Part shown: one piece after another, positions 52,159-61,521 of the stretch
Layout: every line of letters starts with the position of its first letter
Position numbering within the stretch: the first letter of the stretch is position 1
Assembly (NCBI RefSeq): GCF_025562755.1
Contig: NZ_CP103300.1
Location: forward strand, 1,705,001 to 1,769,000
Reading direction: 5' to 3'
DNA: 64,000 bases
Source of the DNA: Endozoicomonas euniceicola
GTDB lineage: Bacteria; Pseudomonadota; Gammaproteobacteria; Pseudomonadales; Endozoicomonadaceae
The notes under the pieces: generated by a model
Told to the model about the DNA's origin: nothing
What the model saw: only the letters and a program-made list of their open reading frames with translations
Database searches by the model: none
Position numbers and translations under genes: made by a program

Positions 52159-52296
52159 TTAAAAGCGGCTTTTTATTCCCCGCTTCATCCAGAGCACCAG
52201 GGGGACGGCAACCACAAAAACGGTAAAGAAAACAACTAATAAGAAGCCAAAGATTTCAATTTCTACGAGCTGGTCGAGGCCTGAAACCAAAGGCAC
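52159..52296 (-). CDS. Possible 45-aa single-span membrane protein
   Basis: Starting at GTG 52296, the minus strand encodes a short polar start, LDQLVEIEIFGFLLVVF, a continued hydrophobic span (FTVFVVAVPLVLWM) and a basic end (KRGIKSRF). The frame is open for about 20 further codons upstream without an ATG. The composition is typical of a real membrane segment, but the start and ribosome binding site are weak. Confidence 0.35.
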   Translation of the reverse strand: MPLVSGLDQLVEIEIFGFLLVVFFTVFVVAVPLVLWMKRGIKSRF

Positions 52297-52633
52297 CTTG
52301 ACGCCTACTATCCCGTAACAATGGACGAAAGCCCTAATAGCAGCAGGCTCATTTCATATTGGTAGAGACTTTTTGTCCCGTACATAGGAAATTCAGACTA
52401 CACTGCTGATTGCTTTTTTTACGCATTTGAAGCCTTTTCTTTTTTGCTGTCCTTTGCTGTCACTTGTGATTAAAGGCTCCGGGAAAGATAGTTTATAAAA
52501 AGCAGATGAGCTTCATTCATTCTCAGATCAAATTTTATTGATTATCAGGTGGCTACGTTTTGGGATGAGAACTAGCTGAGTGTTGTCTTGTGCATAATTT
52601 CAATAACTCCGAACTGTAGGCAGGAGCTTAAAG
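52297..52633. other. Intergenic region before the 1054-aa exported protein
   Basis: No gene seen. The 11-mer CTGCTGATTGC near 52400 also occurs before the 1439 gene (about 1399-1409). AGGAG at 52622-52626 is the ribosome binding site for the GTG start at 52634. Confidence 0.4.
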
Positions 52634-55600
52634 GTGCATAATTACTTGACATCTCTGAGTGCTGACTTTTTACGACTTTTTATTATCTTCCTGTTTGCCA
52701 GTTCAGCGCTTTTTGCTGCCACCGACGGTGTTATCTGTAAACCAGTCAGTGATTTAACGGCAGGTTTTTCAGGAAAGGCGTTTTTAGCTGATTCGTTTTT
52801 AGCCGACAGCGGTCAGGTATGTTTTAAACCTGTTGACGATAGCAGAGCAGTTTTTTCTCCTTTCTCTGACAGTTTGCTTTTCTATTCCCTGTCAACCGTT
52901 TTTTCAACTGCCGGAAGCGCCGGTGTTGTTTTTTCGGGCAGACCCGGAAACGTATTGAGCCACAAAAACCCGTTACAGGCGGAATCACCGTCCCGGACAT
53001 CCTTTTTAAAAACACTGTTAAAAAACAGATTGCTTCCTGACGGTGCTTTTTCCAGAGAGGCAAACGACAGAAAAAGAAACAGGCTTGAGGGAGAGCTGGA
53101 TCAGGCGATTGCTAACTGGCAGCGACTTGTTAAAAGACCGCCTTATCCTGCCGCTGTTGTTTCTGTGAGTGATGCCTCTATGCGGGTAGTTATTACCCGG
53201 GACAACATTCTCCGGAGTGCCAGCCTGGTTGCTTTGTACGAAAAACTGCTCAACATCCAGACGCAAAGCTACCTCGCACTTTTGGATATCGAAGCTCTGA
53301 AGGACATTGCAGGTATCGTCACAGGTAGTCTGGTGGCTTCCGGGAGTGGCGGTGATGATGACGATGACGATGACGATGACGATAATGACAGCACTCATTA
53401 CACCTTCGATGCCGAGCCTGAGCCACTGATCATTGTCTATGGCGACAAGGAGTACCCGGAGCAGGATTCAGCGGAAGAACTGATCAGGAAGAATCTGGAA
53501 AATAAACGACAACTGTTAAAAATCCTCCGAAAAAAAATGCAACAGGCCATAGCCCGGGGTCATGGTGACCTGGCCCGGATTCTTGATAACAGGATCATGC
53601 TGATTGCCGCTGACCTTGAATACCTGACTGATTTGGATACATCCGCAACCGGAATAACGGAAAACGATCAGGGTTCCCCGGGGATTTTGTCATTCCTGAA
53701 GGCATCGCTGGCTACTGATGACCGGGAGCTGTGGCAGCGTGATGATGACGCCCTGAAACAGGCGCTGTCTCAACACCAGGTAAACACTGTCTATCAGAGC
53801 ATTCTCATTGTTCCCGGTGAGCTGACACATGAAGAAGCCCTGTTCTACGACCGGTGGCGACTTACGGACGCGGGTTTGGTTTACCAGGCATTGAGAAGAC
53901 GGCTGGAACAGGAGTTGCAGCTGGAAACAGACGACATTAGCGTTTCAACAAAACAAACTGAGTTTCTGGTTTCTGGTCTTGAAACGCTGGCGCGTCAGTT
54001 CCGGGCTATGTTTTCGGCTGATCTTTCAAGCCATTACGATAGGAGGCAGGTACCCCATAAGGAAGGCGGAGACCTGAATCAGAAAAAACGCAAGGCCAGT
54101 TCATCTGAGGCAGCAGGCAGTCAAGAAGGCTCAAATTCAAACGCCCGCAAAAACAAAGCGTCTCGGGATAATAAGAGTGAGAGAGGCTGGAAAAAAGGCG
54201 ATGAAGGGGAAGAGCCACCTGACAAAGATAAACATACATACAGCAAGACCATCGACTGCCCGTCTTGTCACGGACCTTGCGAAGAGGAGAAGCCAGAAGC
54301 TGGTATTTCAGTAGCGGGGGGACACTCAACCGCTGCAGAAAAAAATGAGAGGTTGCATAAAAATAGTTATGATATCCACACGGCTAAAAGAACAAACTTT
54401 GAAGAAGATAGACAATTCAATTCTTCAGGCACAGCTTCTTTTTCCTCTTACGGTGTTACAAAGCAAGATGAAAAAGCAGAAGCTTCATTTTCGGACAGAG
54501 AGGCACTTTCTGCCGCTGTGATTGAGCTTGCTAAGTTCAACCTTTCAATCAAATGGGAAAGGGTGGCTAGTAAGCTTAATTTTGACCAAAAAAGTATAAA
54601 TTTTTTGAAAGATAAACATATTGGCTCTAATGAAGATGCCCACTTAAAACTAAGGCAAGATTACCCAGGATATTGCTCACTAATAGAAGAAATGCTCACA
54701 ACAGCATATATTACTAAAAAAATACCTCCTGAGTTAATAATCGATGTTCTTGATTCTGTATTAGAAGACCAAAGTGAATTGTCATTTAGAGATGCGCAAA
54801 AAGCTGATTTTACTTTAGTTAGAATGAGTAATAAAAGTAACAAAAAGTATGAGTCTTATGTTTTTTTGATCTGGATTAAACATCCAGCTTCTAAAGAAGC
54901 TCACCCGCTCCCTAATACAAAACGCAATCCGGTACAACAAAATGCATATGACTGGGCTATCAGAAATCCTGACAAGCTTGTTATTTTATGGTTCAGTGGC
55001 TCAACCTTAAATAAAAAAAATAATGACAGTAAGATACTTGATGATTTTGCAAGCACTGTAGCTTTAAAGGGGGTTCGTAATTTATTTCTTTTTAATGTTG
55101 ACCATATAGATTGGGGTGATGAAAAAAGAAAAAAATTCTGTCCTTCGGATAAAGAAATAGATATTAGCTCACTTTTACAACCTGATAATCCTGAAATTAA
55201 ATTTTCATCATATCTCAATGGGCTACGTGTGCTTTTACTATCTCGAGGGAGTAGCTGTATTTTATCTGCTGCAAAAAAATCGAGTTACCTTATAAGAAAA
55301 GATGATGTTCCGACCTGTGGGTCATACTTTGATATGGATTATATTCCGATTCCGTTTAACACTTATTCACATTGTAAAAAAATATTATGTAGAGATGGCA
55401 GCTTCGATGACCCCTGGTTTTATCAAGGGAGGAAAGTCTTTTTAAATAAGTCAACTCCAAACAGCATGCTGGCAACTGTTGATGAGTCCCTTTCCGGGCT
55501 AGATAATTGGCCGATATTTTCTTCTTATTCAAGAAATAAAAATATGGCCAAAAATCAGCCATATTATTACTCTGTAACATTACTTTTTAGGATGTCGGAT

Positions 55601-55798
55601 GTATATTATGATGATAAAGGAAAGAAAATAAAATGGGATAGGGACACAACATGGAAATCTGATTTTGAAGATGATGGCTTTAATCATCCCTTATTTTTTG
55701 ATAGAGAGAAGTATCCAGCTTATTTGCTCGAGCTTCTAAAAAATCCTCTATCAAAAAATGATCCGATGGCACCAAAAACTCCTCCTGAATTTAAGTAA
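52634..55798 (+). CDS. Exported multidomain protein with death-domain-like segment and NleB/SseK-like DXD glycosyltransferase C-terminus
   Basis: 1054 aa from a GTG start with AGGAG 7 bp upstream. A signal peptide (FLRLFIIFLFASSALFA) is followed by a region of unknown fold, a run of ten Asp near residue 240 and helical segments. A charged linker leads to CPSCHGPC near 545. Residues about 625-712 (KWERVASKLNFDQKSINFL ... YCSLIEEML) resemble a death domain. Residues about 723-1054 look like a GT-A glycosyltransferase: LPNTKRNP near 761, NPDKLVILWFSG, and PTCGSYFDMDYIPIP with the DXD at about 900-902. From memory, NTK, the P.C.G.Y.D.D order and a later VFLNKSTPNSMLATVD parallel E. coli NleB. The NleB-type C-terminal HEN motif was not found. 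Predicted host-directed toxin or effector; function inferred. Confidence 0.6.
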   Translation: MHNYLTSLSADFLRLFIIFLFASSALFAATDGVICKPVSDLTAGFSGKAFLADSFLADSGQVCFKPVDDSRAVFSPFSDSLLFYSLSTVFSTAGSAGVVFSGRPGNVLSHKNPLQAESPSRTSFLKTLLKNRLLPDGAFSREANDRKRNRLEGELDQAIANWQRLVKRPPYPAAVVSVSDASMRVVITRDNILRSASLVALYEKLLNIQTQSYLALLDIEALKDIAGIVTGSLVASGSGGDDDDDDDDDDNDSTHYTFDAEPEPLIIVYGDKEYPEQDSAEELIRKNLENKRQLLKILRKKMQQAIARGHGDLARILDNRIMLIAADLEYLTDLDTSATGITENDQGSPGILSFLKASLATDDRELWQRDDDALKQALSQHQVNTVYQSILIVPGELTHEEALFYDRWRLTDAGLVYQALRRRLEQELQLETDDISVSTKQTEFLVSGLETLARQFRAMFSADLSSHYDRRQVPHKEGGDLNQKKRKASSSEAAGSQEGSNSNARKNKASRDNKSERGWKKGDEGEEPPDKDKHTYSKTIDCPSCHGPCEEEKPEAGISVAGGHSTAAEKNERLHKNSYDIHTAKRTNFEEDRQFNSSGTASFSSYGVTKQDEKAEASFSDREALSAAVIELAKFNLSIKWERVASKLNFDQKSINFLKDKHIGSNEDAHLKLRQDYPGYCSLIEEMLTTAYITKKIPPELIIDVLDSVLEDQSELSFRDAQKADFTLVRMSNKSNKKYESYVFLIWIKHPASKEAHPLPNTKRNPVQQNAYDWAIRNPDKLVILWFSGSTLNKKNNDSKILDDFASTVALKGVRNLFLFNVDHIDWGDEKRKKFCPSDKEIDISSLLQPDNPEIKFSSYLNGLRVLLLSRGSSCILSAAKKSSYLIRKDDVPTCGSYFDMDYIPIPFNTYSHCKKILCRDGSFDDPWFYQGRKVFLNKSTPNSMLATVDESLSGLDNWPIFSSYSRNKNMAKNQPYYYSVTLLFRMSDVYYDDKGKKIKWDRDTTWKSDFEDDGFNHPLFFDREKYPAYLLELLKNPLSKNDPMAPKTPPEFK

Positions 55799-55954
55799 TA
55801 AGTGTATAACGGATGCAATTAAAAGTGTTCCCCAAACAGCACCTGCCTGAAATTCGACCATAATATTGTGAATTCATCATCTTAGATGAGAAATTATGGA
55901 ATTAGTACATTATTTCTTGCTATCAATATACGATATGGGAGTAGCGACAATTAA

Positions 55955-56090
55955 GGGGCGCAGCATTCAATAACTTACCGGGCTGTTGGCTTTTGGCTAT
56001 TAGCTGCTCATACAGCCAACCGCCAAAAGCCAAAAGCCAACAGCCAACAGCCAACAGCCAACAGCGGTATATTATGTTCTGCTGCTTCCC
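55955..56090 (+). mobile_element. Palindromic miniature element, copy 5 (136 bp, TAA target duplication)
   Basis: Flanked by TAA at 55952-55954 and 56091-56093. The right edge touches the ahpF stop codon: the minus-strand codon is now TAG (TA from the duplication, G from the element), whereas without the element it would read TAA at the same place. The AhpF sequence is therefore unchanged. Confidence 0.88.
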
Positions 56091-57664
56091 TAAGCCGCCA
56101 ACTCAGCCGCAACCGGTGTCCGAATCAGGTAATCAAAAGCACCCAAAGACGCTGTTGCACCACTGCCCATAGCGATGATGATCTGTTTGTAAGGTGAATC
56201 GGTGACATCACCAGCGGCAAACACACCGGGAATAGACGTTTCACCCTGGGCTGAGGTAATGATTTCCCCTCGTGGAGTCAGCTCAACATCGCCTTTCAGG
56301 AATTCGGTGTTTGGCACCAGACCAATCTGTACAAAAATTCCGGCCAGCTCAATGCTTTTGTTTTCACCCGTACTGCGATCGGTGTAATTCAGTCCTGTTA
56401 CCCGTTCACCGTCGCCCAGTACTTCGGTAGTCAGCGCTTCGGTAATGATGTCAATATTGCCCATCGACCGGGCTTTTCTCTGCAATACCTCATCTGCCCG
56501 CAGCTTGCTGTCAAATTCCAGAACGGTCACATGCTCTACAATACCGGCCAGGTCAATCGCTGCTTCTATACCCGAGTTACCGCCACCAATAACGGCCACT
56601 TTCTTACCTTTGAAGAGTGGGCCATCGCAGTGTGGGCAGTAGGCGACACCTGCCCCCCGGTATTCTTGTTCGCCCGGAACATTCATCTCTCTCCAGCGCG
56701 CGCCAGTGGCAAGAACCAGAGAACGGCTTTTCAGTCTGGCACCACTTTCCAGCTCTACTTCAATCAGGTCGCCGGTCTGTTCAGCGGCAATCACCTTGCT
56801 GGCTGTCTGGTTGGTAATGATGTCTACATCGTAATCACGAACATGTTCTTCCAGGCTGCTGACCAGCCTGGGACCTTCCGTTGCTTTAACGGAGATAAAG
56901 TTTTCGATACCAACGGTATCAAGCACCTGTCCACCAAATCGATCCGCTACTACACCGGTACGAATGCCTTTACGGGCTGCGTAAACAGCAGCGGACGCTC
57001 CTGCCGGGCCACCACCGACCACCAGCAAATCAAAGGCTTCTTTTTCATTAATCGCTTCTGCCTGTCGTTCACCAGCGTTGGTGTCGATTTTGTTCAGGAT
57101 TTCTTCAAGGGAAATACGTCCCTGGGCAAAGGATTCTCCGTTCAGGAAAACGGAAGGTACTGCCATCACCTTACGGCTATCGACCTCTTCCTGATAAAGA
57201 GCCCCATCAATCATGACATGGGTAATATTGGGATTAATGGCCGCCATCTTGTTGAGTGCCTGGACGACATCCGGGCAGTTCTGGCAGCTGAGAGAAACAT
57301 AGGTTTCGAAATGATACTGACCCGGCAGCCCTTTAATCTGCGTAACGAGGTCGTCGGACAATTTTGCATCATGTCCACCACTGTGCAGCAGTGCCAGCAC
57401 CAGTGAGGTAAATTCGTGTCCCATGGGTAAACCAGCAAACTCTATCCGGCTACCAGAGTCCGGAGAACGGATGCCCATAGACGGCTTGCGACTATTATTA
57501 CCTTCCACCCGCGTCACCAGACTGGATTGCTCAACGATATCGTCAATCAACCCGGACATTTCTCTGGATTTTTCATCACCTGACAGAGACGCAACCAGCT
57601 CAACGGGTCTCTTGAGATTCTGCAGGTAAGTGTTGAGTTGAGCTTTAATATTTGCATCTAACAT
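56090..57664 (-). CDS. ahpF: Alkyl hydroperoxide reductase subunit F (NADH:peroxiredoxin reductase)
   Basis: 524 aa, the usual AhpF length. The N-terminal tandem thioredoxin-like domain has its redox pair in LSCQNCPDVVQ. The thioredoxin-reductase-like core has the FAD motif VVGGGPAGASAAVYAARKG, the active disulfide in AYCPHCDGPLF, the NAD motif VIGGGNSGIEAAIDLAG and the FAD-contacting GVFAAGDVTD. It transfers electrons from NADH to AhpC. It lies 83 bp downstream of ahpC in the same direction. ATG 57664 follows AAAAGGA. The stop codon lies at the edge of a miniature element. Confidence 0.96.
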   Translation of the reverse strand: MLDANIKAQLNTYLQNLKRPVELVASLSGDEKSREMSGLIDDIVEQSSLVTRVEGNNSRKPSMGIRSPDSGSRIEFAGLPMGHEFTSLVLALLHSGGHDAKLSDDLVTQIKGLPGQYHFETYVSLSCQNCPDVVQALNKMAAINPNITHVMIDGALYQEEVDSRKVMAVPSVFLNGESFAQGRISLEEILNKIDTNAGERQAEAINEKEAFDLLVVGGGPAGASAAVYAARKGIRTGVVADRFGGQVLDTVGIENFISVKATEGPRLVSSLEEHVRDYDVDIITNQTASKVIAAEQTGDLIEVELESGARLKSRSLVLATGARWREMNVPGEQEYRGAGVAYCPHCDGPLFKGKKVAVIGGGNSGIEAAIDLAGIVEHVTVLEFDSKLRADEVLQRKARSMGNIDIITEALTTEVLGDGERVTGLNYTDRSTGENKSIELAGIFVQIGLVPNTEFLKGDVELTPRGEIITSAQGETSIPGVFAAGDVTDSPYKQIIIAMGSGATASLGAFDYLIRTPVAAELAA

Positions 57665-57747
57665 GATGATTCCAATCCTTTTCCTGAATCATCAGGGAAC
57701 AATCCACCATCTCCGGTGTGTCCCCTGACGTATAACGATTTTGCGGT

Positions 57748-58317
57748 TTAGATCTTGCCAACCAGATCCAGAGAAGGCGCCAGAGTCTCTTCACCTGGCT
57801 GCCATGCAGCCGGACATACCTCACCGTCGTGAGTCGCCACATACTGGGCAGCCTGTACACGGCGCAGCAGGTCTTTAGCGGAGCGACCAATACCCAGGTC
57901 GTTGATTTCAGCCGCCTTGATTTCACCTTCCGGGTTAATGATGAAAGTACCGCGCAGAGCAAGACCGTCTTCTTCAATCATCACACCGAAGTTGCGGGTA
58001 ATTGTACCGGTTGGATCGCCCACCATTGGGAACTTGATTTTGTTGATGGTTTCAGAGCTGTCGTGCCAGGCTTTGTGGGTGAAGTGAGTGTCAGTAGACA
58101 CCGAGTAAACTTCCACACCCAGTTCTTGCAGCCTGGCGTAGTGATCCGCCACGTCACCCAGCTCGGTTGGGCAGACGAAGGTGAAATCCGCAGGGTAGAA
58201 GACCACAACAGACCACTTGCCCAGCAGGCTTTCTTCGGTCACGTCGACAAACTCGCCATTGTGAAAAGCAGTAGCGCTGAATGGCTTGATTTTGGTGTTG
58301 ATCAGAGATTGAGTCAT
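57748..58317 (-). CDS. ahpC: Peroxiredoxin, alkyl hydroperoxide reductase subunit C
   Basis: 189 aa, typical 2-Cys Prx1-type peroxiredoxin reducing H2O2, organic peroxides and peroxynitrite. The peroxidatic Cys49 is in DFTFVCPTE and the resolving Cys168 in GEVCPAAW. Downstream ahpF supplies the reductase. A strong OxyR-like site and promoter lie upstream (58393-58458). Confidence 0.97.
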   Translation of the reverse strand: MTQSLINTKIKPFSATAFHNGEFVDVTEESLLGKWSVVVFYPADFTFVCPTELGDVADHYARLQELGVEVYSVSTDTHFTHKAWHDSSETINKIKFPMVGDPTGTITRNFGVMIEEDGLALRGTFIINPEGEIKAAEINDLGIGRSAKDLLRRVQAAQYVATHDGEVCPAAWQPGEETLAPSLDLVGKI

Positions 58318-58392
58318 GGTTCCGTACCTTTATACTTTGAGTATTTATCGTTCGGAACGACGGCTTTTTGCTGCGTCCCGTTGATGGGTTTA

Positions 58393-58421
58393 ATACTAAG
58401 AAGCGCAGGAAAAAACGTAAA
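58393..58421 (-). promoter_or_regulatory. Candidate ahpC promoter
   Basis: Read on the minus strand: TTTACG (58416-58421), 17-bp spacer, TAGTAT (58393-58398). The -35 element directly abuts the OxyR-like site at 58422-58458, the usual arrangement for OxyR-activated promoters. Confidence 0.5.
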
Positions 58422-58458
58422 ATTGATTGGTAAAATCGGTGTGATAGTTTTTTTCTAT
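58422..58458. promoter_or_regulatory. OxyR binding site upstream of ahpCF
   Basis: The four tetranucleotides ATTG-7-AAAT-7-ATAG-7-CTAT follow exactly the spacing of the OxyR consensus ATAG-7-CTAT-7-ATAG-7-CTAT and match 13 of 16 bases, with the second half perfect. The site overlaps the stop codon of the upstream minus-strand gene (58455-58457). Confidence 0.7.
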
Positions 58459-61370
58459 TTAAGCATCATCTGCAAACCAGCCTCCTCCGGATGAGCCTTA
58501 AGCTTTTGACGGCAGTAAAGGCTAATTACGATAGTAGCCACTGCAAGAAAAACCACACCACTTACGCCGGCACCTACTATTGCTCCTGTTGATAGCTCGC
58601 TACTTTCTGTCTCCGAACCGGGTCTGTTACTGTTACCATGTGACGATTTGGCAACAACACCAGAAGTAGCCCTGGAAGGCTTAATCCTGCCATCTGTAAA
58701 AGGCATTCCTGCTTGAGAAGCTCCGGCAGTTGTTGGAAAAGGTTGGCTTATTATTGATGTCGTCAGTGTCGGAGTTATTGTTTGACTGTAGGTTGATAAA
58801 GCGGGTGTTTGTTTTTCAGGGGTTGTAGCTACCACTGTTTCTGTTGGCATGATCGCTGTTTTTGATAGCGTTGTTACTGGCAGCACCGCGCCTGTTTCAG
58901 TGGCTGCGATTGCAGCTGTTTTAGTCATTGTTGCAGAGGGGAGCCTTGTAGTGGGGTTGGTTGTAGCAGGTGGCAATGAAGTACCATCGTCAACCCACAG
59001 GTTGGGTAGAAATTCCTTTTTTACTTTGCCAGCAAAATTTGGCAGCGATGTATTTCGTATGCTGACTGTCCCAGATATGTTTTTATACTGTCCTCGAAAA
59101 AGGCTTGCCAGGCTTTCAGGTTTGCCATCCAGCGTAATACCAGCCCAGTGGACAGGCCAGCCGCCATCACGGGTCATTGATATATTGTTAAACTGACCAT
59201 TGACTCGTATATATTTATATTTATTGAAATCATTAAACCTGACATAGATGGGCGTCATTATTAAGCCATAATCAGTATCTTCACTGAAAAGAGAGCCTTT
59301 AAACGTTGTATTTCTGATTCTGAACCTGACAGGGTTGACCAGAGTGATCAGCCCAGCGGCATCGTTATTCAGGTAAGGGTCAAAATTGATAATGGAAAGA
59401 TTATTGATATCTACACTATTGGTGTTTACAACGTTGATAGCCGGACTAAAGACCCTATCATCTTTATCATCCCGGTATTTGATCGCAATTTTACTTATTT
59501 TAACTGAGTTAACACCATCAATATCAAAATAACTAGTAATATACTCTTTCTTTATATTCAAATTATTAAAATGAATGACTGTATTTTTACCAGAAACATT
59601 AAAAAGCCTGTCTATATTTTTATTTTTTGATGAAATCCATGTTTTAAAACTGAATCCGGAGACAATGCAATTATTGCAGTTAAAAGCAGTCCCTATAGTG
59701 TTTTCCTTTATATAGGAGGCTGTTTTATAATTTTTACCCGGCCTGAGTATGGACTGTTCCCCCTTAATATTATTAACACCGAAAATAGCAATATTGTTGC
59801 AGTTTGCGATCATAATCGGATGAGATAAGTGCTGTGTGCCACTGATGATAAAAAGTTTATTACTCTGATTTACAATAGAGATCGATGTGTTATCTGCTAA
59901 CGACTTAACTTCAAAATCATCGGGATTCTTTTCAATAAATTTAAGGCATAACCGTTTGTCTGATTTAGTAAGACGGTTACAGGCTTTTCTGTTTTCTGCC
60001 CCTCGGTCAATGGGTGTCGGCGCTACCGTTTGGGTGACACTGACCGGTCTTGTCGCTGTCGGAGATGTCGGAGATGTCGGAGATGTCGGAGATATAGAGG
60101 GCAATGAGATAGTGTGGCTTGTAGAGGGATACTGTGACAGGGTCGGTATCAGCAATGCAGGAACAGTGGACGTTACATTATTAAATTGGCTGATCGACAC
60201 AGACTGCGCTTCCAACCCGGTTATTTGAAGGTTTGGAAGGTTTATTATATTGGCTTTTAGAGTACCCTTATTTACCGTTAGGCCTTTGACGGTTACTGAG
60301 CCTTTAACCTGTTGATACGTTTTCATCACCATTCCTGCCCAATGACCGGGCGTACCATCAAAGCGTATGCCTTCTGCCCTTCCGGTCTTCTTCCCAAAAT
60401 CAATAAAATCAAACTGATTAATAACACCCTTAACCCGGGTGTTTTTATATTTCTCAGGATTAGCAAACGAGATAAAAAGCCCTACATAAGCAGGCCGTGT
60501 TGATTCTACAATGCCACTCGATACAATATCTGCATTTAATATTGTAAAGTTGACCGGATTAATAATACTTATTGTTTTTCTAAAGGTGCCTGCTCTTCGA
60601 GAATCAATAACATGAATGTTATCTATTGAAATATTTTCAAACTTGATGTCAGGTGTATCTTCTATGGCAATTGCAGGACTCGATAATTCTTTATCATTAA
60701 TATCCGAATCACTACTAGCGGTAAAGTTTGATATTACCAGTGAACTTATACCTTTAGCGAAAAAGTAACCGTCTTCAGTGTGCATATCCCCTGCTGCGTC
60801 AAGATCATTTAAATGCACGACCGAAGGGTTACCTTTTATAGTGAACATTTTTTTTATTTTTCCATTATAATTTTGAACATCTCTATTGACAGAGAAGCCC
60901 GAGATTAAGCAGCTATCACACTGATTAATACTACCTATTATCTCCTTCCCGTAATAACCTGGATGAGTTAAGCGGTATTTATAAGCTTCTTTAAAACCTT
61001 TTTGGATTATTGATTCTGGTATACCTTTCGGCTGCTCTAAAATGGTCAATTTTGGTTTTTTACCGTCAATTTTTTTTACGCCAAACAGGGCAATGCGATG
61101 CGATCTTACAATAGTGATTGGATAGGGTAAAACAGTGTCCTCATCAAGAAAGAAAAGAGTATTGCTTTTATTGTAAAGGTAAATTTCACTATCCTTTTTC
61201 AGGTCCTCTGCCTGGTAGTCTCCAGGGTATTTTTTGATAAAATCCAGACAGGGTTGCTGGTCGTTACCGGACAATCTGTCGCAAACACTACTATCAGAAG
61301 AAAATGATTCCTCAGGATAAAGCAGAAATATTAAAAGAAAAACGCCGACTAATCTCTTGATGTATTGCAT
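58455..61370 (-). CDS. Exported protein with duplicated domain, Thr/Pro-rich stalk and C-terminal membrane anchor
   Basis: 971 aa. Signal peptide (RLVGVFLLIFLLYPEESFS). Two homologous halves start near residues 30 and 463: CDRLSGNDQQPCLDFIKKYP against CNRLTKSDKRLCLKFIEKNP, and ITIVRSHRIALFGV against IMIANCNNIAIFGV. Each is rich in short beta strands suggesting a beta-helix-like fold. Between them lies a PTSPTSPTSP run. Residues about 795-920 are Thr/Ser/Pro-rich like a mucin stalk, followed by a membrane span (AIVGAGVSGVVFLAVATIVI) and a basic cytoplasmic tail (CRQKLKAHPEE). This type I-like topology is unusual in a Gram-negative protein. No enzyme family is recognised. The stop codon is part of the OxyR-site region of ahpC. 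Confidence 0.75.
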   Translation of the reverse strand: MQYIKRLVGVFLLIFLLYPEESFSSDSSVCDRLSGNDQQPCLDFIKKYPGDYQAEDLKKDSEIYLYNKSNTLFFLDEDTVLPYPITIVRSHRIALFGVKKIDGKKPKLTILEQPKGIPESIIQKGFKEAYKYRLTHPGYYGKEIIGSINQCDSCLISGFSVNRDVQNYNGKIKKMFTIKGNPSVVHLNDLDAAGDMHTEDGYFFAKGISSLVISNFTASSDSDINDKELSSPAIAIEDTPDIKFENISIDNIHVIDSRRAGTFRKTISIINPVNFTILNADIVSSGIVESTRPAYVGLFISFANPEKYKNTRVKGVINQFDFIDFGKKTGRAEGIRFDGTPGHWAGMVMKTYQQVKGSVTVKGLTVNKGTLKANIINLPNLQITGLEAQSVSISQFNNVTSTVPALLIPTLSQYPSTSHTISLPSISPTSPTSPTSPTATRPVSVTQTVAPTPIDRGAENRKACNRLTKSDKRLCLKFIEKNPDDFEVKSLADNTSISIVNQSNKLFIISGTQHLSHPIMIANCNNIAIFGVNNIKGEQSILRPGKNYKTASYIKENTIGTAFNCNNCIVSGFSFKTWISSKNKNIDRLFNVSGKNTVIHFNNLNIKKEYITSYFDIDGVNSVKISKIAIKYRDDKDDRVFSPAINVVNTNSVDINNLSIINFDPYLNNDAAGLITLVNPVRFRIRNTTFKGSLFSEDTDYGLIMTPIYVRFNDFNKYKYIRVNGQFNNISMTRDGGWPVHWAGITLDGKPESLASLFRGQYKNISGTVSIRNTSLPNFAGKVKKEFLPNLWVDDGTSLPPATTNPTTRLPSATMTKTAAIAATETGAVLPVTTLSKTAIMPTETVVATTPEKQTPALSTYSQTITPTLTTSIISQPFPTTAGASQAGMPFTDGRIKPSRATSGVVAKSSHGNSNRPGSETESSELSTGAIVGAGVSGVVFLAVATIVISLYCRQKLKAHPEEAGLQMMLK
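60061..60096 (-). repeat. 9-bp coding repeat (GGAGATGTC)n
   Basis: Three perfect GGAGATGTC units preceded and followed by near copies, encoding the PTSP repeats in the linker of the 971-aa protein. Confidence 0.8.
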
Positions 61371-61521
61371 AATTCACTCACGGGGTAACGGTTTTACAGC
61401 GACAGATAAGCTTAGCAAACAAGCATGAATTCAGGCTGAGCACTACGGACCAGTGTCGTAAGAACTTCCACTCTTGTTACCATTTTTATTGCTATTTTTT
61501 TACTTAAAGTTCTCACTGCCA

